From: SURF-28 sp034521465 | GTDB lineage: Bacteria > Bacteroidota > Ignavibacteria > Ignavibacteriales > Melioribacteraceae | Assembly: GCA_034521465.1 (NCBI GenBank) | Contig: JAXHMN010000011.1 | Location: 1 to 64,000 of the forward strand | DNA: 64,000 bases | Direction: 5' to 3' | Shown here: in pieces, positions 56,696-64,000 of the stretch | Numbering within the stretch: the first letter of the stretch is position 1 | Layout: each line of letters starts with the position of its first letter | Program-made: the position numbers and the translations under genes | Notes under the pieces: generated by a model | The model's database searches: none | What the model was told of the DNA's origin: nothing | What the model saw: only the letters and a program-made list of their open reading frames with translations

Positions 56696-57680
56696 TTAGT
56701 TAGTTACGGCAAGAATTTTTTCTAAGTCTTCTTCCGAAACAGTGAGCATTTCATTACTTATTAATCGTGATGTTAAAGTTTTCCAATTTTTGTCACCTTC
56801 AAATACTTCTTTGAAAATTGGAAGTGATTCTTCGACCTTACCGGTATTAGCTAAAGTTACCGCAGTCCAAAATTTCATTTCAAGATTATCCGGGAACATA
56901 TTTTGTGCTGATGAATATTCTTGCATAGCTAGTTCCATGTCGCCATGTTCGATTGCCAAATCGCCTGCGTTCATATGTTCATACGCTTTATGAACATTGT
57001 AAATTCTTCGCAATTCCTTAAGCGGTTCGGAGTGATCTTCAATATGAATGTCAATTAATCGGTCTTCCCAAACTTTGCCTGAAGATTCGGCTTTTACTAT
57101 CAGCAATGCAGCGGATTGTTTCCCGCGTATATCACCACCGGCTGCTTCAGCTGCATCGAGTGTTGCGAGTAATCTTTCTGCAAGTGTTCCTTCTGTGTTT
57201 TCAAATGTTTCTTTCATCACCGGCCAAACATTATTGCTCAGCATCATATTAGCTTGAACAGAAAATTGATTTCCTTCGATGTGTCCGGCTTCCGCAATGC
57301 ATTTGCTTCCGGTATAGGCGGCAACGGTTCCGTTCGCATCTAATATTGCAAGCTGCCGGAAAGCTCGTACCTTCGTCGGTTTTGATCAAGACTGTCCAGA
57401 GCTTCTTTTAGCGGTTATAACCATTTTTCAATAATTCCAACCCTCGCGGACCGAATGAGGCGTTAACAAGTGATTGAGTTGCAATTACACCAACGCCTGC
57501 CTCACCCCAAGAGACGATCGTTCCAACCGAGAACCAATGAGACTGAACCGCGACGCCCATTTCACCGGTCACGGTATCACGGGCAACAATGCTGTAAGTG
57601 TGAGCTAACGGATTTTCACCGTAAAAAGTTTGTGAGTTTGCAGTTATTGCAATCAAAAGAAAAAATAGAATTTTTTTCAT
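56696..57680 (-). CDS. DUF1028-family secreted protein with TPR-like tail (several frameshifts)
   Basis: About 330 residues. Signal peptide (MKKILFFLLIAITANSQ), then the DUF1028 opening HTYSIVARDTVTGEMGVAVQ, SHWFSVGTIVSWGEAGVG and ATQSLVNASFGPRGLELL. The middle is restored by removing one base at each of four places between 57425 and 57340, giving FRQLAILDANGTVAAYTG and GHIEGNQFSVQANMM. The C-terminal half, RLLATLDAAEAAGGDIRGKQSAALL, is intact. A short tetratricopeptide-like tail follows (GDMELAMQEYSSAQNMFPDN). The family has an Ntn-hydrolase-like look but no assigned substrate. The broken stretch is only 85 bp long, a local cluster of surpluses. Confidence 0.8.
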
Positions 57681-57699
57681 TTTTGTTTTCCTAAAATGT

Positions 57700-58945
57700 T
57701 TACCAATTAACTGGTTTTCTTTTTATCGGCATAGTCATACATCTGCATCCGCCGCCCCCGCGTGCAAGTTCCGAACCTTCAATTGTAATTACTGATTTAT
57801 CAATTTTAGTTAAATCTTTTTTCAATATTTCATCTGCTTTAATAACTTCGAAACCATTATTGTTGAGAGCTTCAATGGTGTAGCTATTTCTTCCATAGCC
57901 AAGAACTTTACCGGGAGCTACAGCAAAAAAGTTTGCGCCGCTGTGCCACTGTTCACGTTCTTGAATCCATTCATCGGAATTACCACCGCAAGAGATCGCT
58001 TCTAAATCTATGCTAACTGTCCGTAATGCTTCGGGTATATTTTTTTGTTCACGTATCCAAGCTACTTCTCCGTTATCAATTTTTATGTGAACTGTTTCAT
58101 AACTGTGCTGATTAAAAACGACCGGCTCGTAAGCTAAACATGTATCTCTGTCGAGCATCGTAAATACCATATCGAGGTGAATAAAAGATTCTAATGTTTG
58201 AGGAAGTTCTTGAACAATCACATGTTTTGTTTCTTTTGTTTTCTTAAGTTCATCCAAAATAAAATCAACGCCTTGAGTTGTTGTGCGAGTTCCGATCCCG
58301 ATACAAAGTACATCATCACGAATAACCAGTATGTCTCCACCTTCAAAAGTATTATTCGATCCATATTCCGAGCGGCGTAATGGATTAACTGTTTCCGCTT
58401 TTACTTTTGGATGAAATTCGAATATTGCTTCCATAATGAATGCTTCACGTTCTCTAACCTTGCTGCTCATTCTGGATATTAAAACTTTATTCCCGACACT
58501 AACCGCAGGGTCACGTGTAAAGAAAAAATTATGCAGCGGAAGTAGTGAATACCGTTCTTTGCTTAAAAACTTTGTTAGAGTATCTTTTACAATCGGTACT
58601 CCTTCGATAAGTTGTTTTGATAACTCTTCGGGTGCAAGCGAGTCTAAATATTCTCTGATACATTCAACCGATTCATTAGAGCAGATATCATTTATCACAC
58701 TTTCTTTTGCTTCCGGTATTTTAAGAATATCAGATAATAAAGTGTTAACCTCATATATGTTTGTGAGATTTCCGAGAGCGTTTTTGAATTGATTGTATTC
58801 CTTTATTCGCAACGGAAAGATTTAAGATATCACTATATAAAGCACGCTCTGCATTCTGAGGTGTCATATTTTCGACTTCACTTCCGGGAGTATGAATTAT
58901 TACTCCTTCAAGTTCGCCGATTTCTGATGTAACATTTATATTCAT
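57700..58945 (-). CDS. arcA: Arginine deiminase (one frameshift)
   Basis: About 415 residues converting arginine to citrulline and ammonia. Family motifs are all visible: EIGELEGVIIHTPG at the start, FTRDPAVSVGN, NTFEGGD, FIHLDMVFT and the catalytic Cys in RGGGGCRCMTMP near the C-terminus. The frame changes near 58805, and removing one A joins ILNLSVA to IKEYNQFKN. Pieces are 58751-58945 and 57700-58812. No ornithine carbamoyltransferase or carbamate kinase is adjacent, so a complete ADI pathway is not shown here; ornithine aminotransferase sits 9 kb away. Confidence 0.9.
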
Positions 58946-58958
58946 AAAACCTTCTCTT

Positions 58959-60146
58959 CTATATTACCCAAATATTATTTTCGATTCGGAGTTTTGTATC
59001 ATCTAAATAAACTTCTCTGCCGACACCGCCTGGTCTAAAGTCGGTAACAATATCAACATGTTGAGCGGAATTATTCATAATGCCTTCCTTAACTAATTGC
59101 TCGGTTTCATTTTTTCCTTCGATTGAATTTGGATCATCGGAGAAACATTCCGGGTAACTCGCCCCGATTGCAATGTGCAGCGTTCCGCCAACTTTTTCAA
59201 CAAAGAGAGGATGTTTTAATACTTCTTCTATTCCGTTGTTCATTCCGAGCGCGACTTCTCCGAGACGGTGCGATCCTTCATCCGTTTCAATTATTTTTGT
59301 TAAAGCGTCATGTCCCCGTTTTGCGTGGTATTCAACTATTTTCCCTTCTTCAAATTTTAGATAGATACCTTGTATTGTTGTGCCGCCTTGAAAAACCGGA
59401 AGATCGACAAAAATTTCTCCTTCAACTGTATTTGCATTTGGACTTGTAAAAACTTCACCATCCGGAAAATTTCTTTTGCCGGTACATTTAACAATGTTTC
59501 TGTCGGAGATATCCATTGTTAAAGTTAGTTCTCTTTTTTCGTATGGATGCTCTGTAACAATTGTAATGGTTTGACTCTTGTCCATAATCTGGAAAATTTC
59601 TTCTTCAACCTCTTCCAGCATTTTGGGATCAACTGTTGAAGCAGAAACGATAACATTTGTATAGTCTTCTAAACTCATCTCTTCCATATCGGCAAATCCT
59701 TTTGTTGGAAAAAGAGTAAGAACCCACGGTTTACCTAACCGAATATTTTTATATGGTTCCTCCGCTCTCATGATTGCTTTAACATTAAGTTCCGGCAGCC
59801 CTTCAAACAACTTTGGTTCTTCTGCACCGAGGATTTCAATATACTTAGTCATTGAGTTATAACGATCCATTTGCCATTCGGGAACGCGTTCAATTTGTTT
59901 TACGGTTCCGTTACGAGCAATCGATGCTCCCCAAACTCTTCCTCTGTCGTTATCGGGTGGAACTAAATTTACATCAACGATTGCACCGGCTCTAAATATC
60001 TTATCCTGTAAAACAGAAATTAACGGCCAGCAAATATGTTCGCCTTTAATCATTACAATATCTTCGGGGGATATTCCGTCGAGTGAGTAATTAAGCAAGT
60101 AGTCTGCCCAAATTTCTAAATCTGTTTTTGAAATTAGCTCTTTCAT
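58959..60146 (-). CDS. M29-family aminopeptidase
   Basis: 395 residues of the thermophilic (AmpS/PepS/AmpT) M29 metallo-aminopeptidase family. Two-metal site candidates are GEIFVDLPVFQGG, DEGSHRLGEVALGMN and NNSAQHVDIVTDF, whose Glu, His and Asp residues match the family. The N-terminal part, ADYLLNYSLDGISPEDIVMIKG, is typical. No signal peptide, so it is cytosolic, trimming peptides. It lies 13 bp upstream of arcA on the same strand, suggesting the pair degrades peptides and arginine together. Confidence 0.87.
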   Translation of the reverse strand: MKELISKTDLEIWADYLLNYSLDGISPEDIVMIKGEHICWPLISVLQDKIFRAGAIVDVNLVPPDNDRGRVWGASIARNGTVKQIERVPEWQMDRYNSMTKYIEILGAEEPKLFEGLPELNVKAIMRAEEPYKNIRLGKPWVLTLFPTKGFADMEEMSLEDYTNVIVSASTVDPKMLEEVEEEIFQIMDKSQTITIVTEHPYEKRELTLTMDISDRNIVKCTGKRNFPDGEVFTSPNANTVEGEIFVDLPVFQGGTTIQGIYLKFEEGKIVEYHAKRGHDALTKIIETDEGSHRLGEVALGMNNGIEEVLKHPLFVEKVGGTLHIAIGASYPECFSDDPNSIEGKNETEQLVKEGIMNNSAQHVDIVTDFRPGGVGREVYLDDTKLRIENNIWVI

Positions 60147-60165
60147 TTTTTACCTATATCTTTAG

Positions 60166-61088
60166 TTAAGATTTTGGTTTTGTACCGAGTTTTCCTTCGG
60201 ACGAATTATCATAAAACCGGGTAGTTGGGTAAGCAAATGCTATATCATCGTTTTTAGCAAATTCGATTAAGACGTTTTCCCAGATTTCCTGCTCGGATGT
60301 TCTTCTTTTTCGGACATCACAAAGGTAGCGCATGGTCAACATTACGCCATTATCTTTAACCGAAGTATAAACTATCGGCGTAAGTACGTTATAGAAAATC
60401 ATAAACTTCCGGGAAGTTTCTTTGATTTTGCTCTGAACGTCACTTGTTAAATGTTCAGCATGCCCATTTACTATTTTTGACAAAATTTCTTTTGCTTTTT
60501 TCCAATCGCTCTCAAAGGTGATAAGTACTCCAACTTCGTTCCAGATGTAATTAAATCCGGTTGAATAGTTTGCTTGAAAGTCTGTAAATATTTTTCCGTT
60601 TGGTATGTGAACAATTCTACCGGTGCTTTGGTCTGCATCAACCCAGTTCCCGATTTCCATTACTGTAAACTGAAAAATTCTTACATCAATCACATCACCG
60701 GAAAGCCCATCTATTTCTATTCTATCACCGGTCTCGAATGGTTTCCGTATTACAATAAACATCCATGCAACGATGTTTACTAATGGATCCTTTAACGCAA
60801 TAGCGATACCGGCGGAAAGTAACCCAAGAAAAGTTGCAATAGAACCGAATCCTTGATACCAAACTTTTATTAATACAAGTGAAATAATTAGAGTGTAATG
60901 ATGTAGGTTGAAGTTTTCCGCCACTTGTACTGTAGTTTTACATTCTCAAATTTTTTGAATACAAGATTCAGAATAATTTTGCGGACAATAAGGAGTATAA
61001 TTATTGCAATTAAAGAGGTAAGTAGTTTCTCTTGAGCATCAGAACTAATACCGAAATTTTCTTGAAACCAACTGCTGATGTATTCCAT
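60166..61088 (-). CDS. MscS-family mechanosensitive channel (one frameshift)
   Basis: About 307 residues. Helices at 20-40 (LLTSLIAIIILLIVRKIIL) and 65-90 (TLIISLVLIKVWY) precede the pore helix and MscS domain: FLGLLSAGIAIALKDPLVNIVA then FETGDRIEIDGLSGDVIDV. The TM2-TM3 join is disrupted near 60900 (one base missing or two extra), leaving 60888-61088 and 60166-60924. It is a smaller, three-helix form distinct from the YbdG-like channel at 37632-38858. The start at 61088 is 3 bp after the lipoprotein stop. Confidence 0.8.
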
Positions 61089-61090
61089 TT

Positions 61091-61645
61091 TTATTCAAAT
61101 TTAATTGAGGTTGCAATGTTTTCAAAAGTACGTCTGAAACTCATAAAAGAGTCAGGTCTGCTACTTGAGATTACGACTAATCCATAATCACCACGATGAA
61201 ATATATAAGCTATTGATTGTAATTTTTGCAAACGTTGAACATAAGTAAAAATAATCCATTCAGATTTTTCATCGTCCATTTCTGCGGAGCCCTCTTCAAG
61301 AACTTCAAATTCACTCATTTGAGCAGGCAATGCAGATTTACTGTATTCCATATATTGAGTAACATTTTGAACTGAATCGGGTAAGTCTTCTGTAAAAATG
61401 TATGTGTTTTCACGGAATAAATCTTTTTTACCCTCGGAAGGTGATTGAAAAACAACAATTGCGCCCATCCCGCTTTCACTCTCTTTGCCAAAACCTTCGC
61501 GTGAATTCCAGTCTTCGGGATATTCAATTGAGAAACCGTAGCTATCATTTTCATAGAGCGTATATCCTTCTCGTTTATCTGGCTTGCAGCCAAATAGAAT
61601 AACCATGATCAGAAGGAGAACAATAGTTTTAATTTTGTTGTGCAT
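61091..61645 (-). CDS. Lipoprotein with PsbP-like domain
   Basis: 184 residues. Lipoprotein signal with lipobox ILFGC (Cys about 20). The mature part begins YENDSYGFSIEYPEDWNSREG, a pattern seen in PsbP/PsbP-like and DUF1795-type periplasmic proteins, and ends TFENIATSIKFE. Role unknown. It is co-oriented with the MscS gene 2 bp away and follows metH by 29 bp. Confidence 0.7.
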   Translation of the reverse strand: MHNKIKTIVLLLIMVILFGCKPDKREGYTLYENDSYGFSIEYPEDWNSREGFGKESESGMGAIVVFQSPSEGKKDLFRENTYIFTEDLPDSVQNVTQYMEYSKSALPAQMSEFEVLEEGSAEMDDEKSEWIIFTYVQRLQKLQSIAYIFHRGDYGLVVISSSRPDSFMSFRRTFENIATSIKFE

Positions 61646-61674
61646 AATTTTCCCGTAAATAGTATTGTATAATT

Positions 61675-64000
61675 CTAGTTATCGTAATTTAATACTGAAC
61701 TTAACCATTTTTCAACTTCTTTTACACTCATTCCTTTTCGTTTTGCGTAATCTTGAATTTGACTTTTGTCGAGTTTACCGACATTAAAATATCTTGCCTC
61801 AGGATGAGCGAAATATAATCCACTTACTGAAGAAGCGGGGTACATTGCAAGACTTTCGGTTAAGGAAATTCCGGTATTATTTTCTACATCAAGTAGTTTG
61901 AACAAGTTTATCTTTTCAGTATGATCCGGTTGTGCGGGATAACCTGGAGCGGGACGAATACCTTTGTAGTTTTCGGAAATCAGTTCTTCATTTGAAAGTT
62001 TTTCATCGGATGCATATCCCCAATACTCTTTGCGAACTTTTGCATGGAGAAGTTCTGCAAATGCCTCGGCTAATCTATCGGCAAGAGCTTTAGTTAAAAT
62101 GCTGTTGTAGTCATCGTGCTCATCTTCGAACTTTCTTATGAGTTTCTCGATCCCAATCCCGGTAGTAACCGCAAATGCACCAATGTAATCATTTAGATTA
62201 GTCTCTTTTGGAGCAACGTAATCAGATAACGCCAAGTTTGGTACTGACTCTGCTTTTTTGGACTGCTGCCTTAATGAATGAAATGTTTCGAGTAACCCTT
62301 TTCTGCTTTCATCTGTGTAAACTTCAATATCATCATCAACAGAATTTGCGGGGAATAACCCGAATATTCCATTAGCTTGAAGTAAATTTTCTGTAATGAT
62401 TTTTTCTAATAATTTGTTTGCATCATCATATAATTTTTTTGCTTCTTCGCCGTACTTTGCGTTTTCAAAAATCTTAGGAAATTTTCCTTTCAGTTCCCAA
62501 GTAATAAAGAAAGGAGTCCAATCAATATATTTGCTGATTTCTTCAAGCGGAAAGTTCTCTAAAACGGTGATACCAAGTTTTTTTGGTTTTTTAATCGGGA
62601 TTTTTTCCCAATCTGTTTTAAATGAGTTTTCTCTTGCTTCGTTAATCGGAATCAATTTTTTATTCAATTGTTTTTTTGCGTGGTTTTCACGGAGCTCTTT
62701 ATATTCATCTGAAATTTCTTCGATGAATTTGCCATAGTGAACTTTGCTCAACAAATTACTAACAACGTTAACGCTTCGCGAGGCATCAAGTACGTGAACA
62801 GTCGGACCTGTGTAATTAGGTTCAATCTTTACCGCGGTGTGAATTCTCGAAGTAGTTGCGCCTCCGATCAAAAGTGGTTTGCCGATATTTAATCTTTCCA
62901 TTTCTTTGGCAACGTGAACCATTTCATCGAGAGATGGCGTTATCAATCCGCTCAAGCCGATAATGTCTACATTTTTTTCAACCGCTGTAGAGAGAATTTT
63001 ATCGGAGGGAACCATCACTCCTAAATCAATTACATCATAATTGTTACAACCGAGAACAACACCGACAATGTTTTTACCTATGTCGTGAACGTCGCCCTTA
63101 ACGGTAGCTAAAAGTACAATTCCTTTTGCTCGCTTATCGCCGCTTTCTTTTTTCTCGGCTTCGAGATAGGGAATTAAGTATGCAACAGCTTTTTTCATCA
63201 CGCGGGCACTTTTAACAACTTGCGGAAGGAACATTTTGCCGGAACCAAACAAATCACCGACTACATTCATTCCGTCCATTAGCGGACCTTCAATTACATC
63301 AAGCGAAGAAGGAAGTTTTTGACGAGCTTCCTCGGTATCTGCTTCTATAAATTCTACGATGCCTTTTACCAGAGCATGTTTTAATCTTTCTTCAACGGAA
63401 GTATTTCTCCATTCGGCAGATTTTACTTCAGTTTTATCTTTCTGTTTTACATTTTCTGCAAAGTCAGTTAAGCGTTCGGTTGCATCTTCTCTTCGATTAA
63501 ATAAAACATCTTCAACACGTTCTAAAAGATCTTTCGGGATTTCCGCATAGACTTCCAACTGACCGGCGTTTACAATTCCCATGTCCATACCGGCTTCAAT
63601 TGCATGGTAAAGGAATGCAGCGTGAATTGCTTCCCGTACGGTATTATTTCCGCGGAAAGAAAATGAAATATTACTCACCCCGCCGGAAATTTTTGTAAGT
63701 GGTAAATTCTTTTTAATCCATCGCGTTGCTTCGATATAATTGATTGCGTATTCGTTATGTTCTTCAATGCCGGTGGCAATTGCAAAAATGTTTGGATCGA
63801 AAATTATATCTTGCGGAGGAATCCAACTTGTTCGGTTAGAATTTTATAAGCCCGTTCGCAAATTTGAATTTTTCTTTCAAAAGTATCTGCTTGACCTTTT
63901 TCATCAAAAGCCATAACTATAACTGAAGCACCGTATTTCATGACCTTTTTTGCTTGGCGGATAAATTCTTCCTCACCTTCCTTCATGCTAATTGAGTTTA
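61675..64000 (-). CDS. metH: Cobalamin-dependent methionine synthase, C-terminal part (runs off the window; one frameshift)
   Basis: Partial gene: the 5' end lies beyond position 64000. Visible from there: the pterin-binding (methyl-tetrahydrofolate) end (ASVIVMAFDEKGQADT, KISGGVSNISFSFRGN), the B12-binding cap and Rossmann domain with DVHDIGKNIVGVVLGCNNYD (DxHxxG His ligand), and the SAM-activation domain (GIRPAPGYPAQPDHTEK). One C is missing near 63822, splitting it into 63804-63986 and 61675-63678. It methylates homocysteine using methylcobalamin. The first ATG seen (63678) is internal, not the true start. Confidence 0.92.

Overview
The window looks like a piece of an AT-rich Ignavibacteria-type chromosome (Bacteroidota/Chlorobi side of the tree). 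The main clue is the type IX secretion (Por) C-terminal sorting domain with the NYPNPFNPSTTIKF signature on two secreted enzymes. The abundance of multiheme c-type cytochromes fits the same group. Promoter-like boxes of ordinary TTGACA/TATAAT type (for example upstream of HU) argue against a classical Bacteroidetes promoter code. The placement is an inference from sequence style, not from a marker gene.

Layout. 1-1.5 kb: tRNA-Thr, a DUF971 gene and a TrmH-type RNA methyltransferase. 1.5-10.4 kb: two type IX-sorted secreted enzymes (subtilisin-like S8 protease, GH13 amylase) and a TonB-receptor-like barrel. 10.4-12.9 kb: HU, a membrane protein, a VirK-like protein and YpdA. 12.9-31.7 kb: an electron-transfer island. 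32-49.5 kb: housekeeping and accessory genes (PheA, SNase, a VapBC pair, transporters, AMP nucleosidase, hybrid kinase, ornithine aminotransferase, YjbQ, LOG). 49.5-64 kb: DUF2723 glycosyltransferase, GT4, GT2, thioesterase, MFS, DUF1028, arginine deiminase, M29 aminopeptidase, MscS, lipoprotein, and MetH running off the right edge.

The electron-transfer island is the striking part. One minus-strand operon (22654 to 12939) encodes, in order, a 19-heme membrane-anchored cytochrome, a b-type cytochrome, a 16-heme cytochrome fused to a b-type membrane domain (CbcL-like), a 4-heme c554-like protein, an outer-membrane beta-barrel, a 14-heme cytochrome and an 11-heme lipoprotein. Gene order parallels a path from quinol pool to cell surface. 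A NapC/NirT-like 7-heme protein is divergent. A second operon (31715 to 24575) encodes an HybA-like ferredoxin, an NrfD/HybB quinone module, a 13-heme cytochrome, a histidine kinase with c-heme motifs in its sensor and a cysteine-rich insert in its ATPase domain, and two response regulators whose output domain is a GcvH-like fold. The two operons share a TTGACA-N17-TATTTT promoter-like element embedded in a conserved 22-24 nt block. By motif count the island carries more than 80 c-heme sites.

Caveat on quality. About nineteen of the conserved genes are interrupted by single-base frame changes. Most are repaired by deleting one base, and a few at A/T runs by adding one. This looks like residual long-read sequencing error more than gene decay. 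Affected genes are listed here as one full-length CDS with the frameshift sites given.
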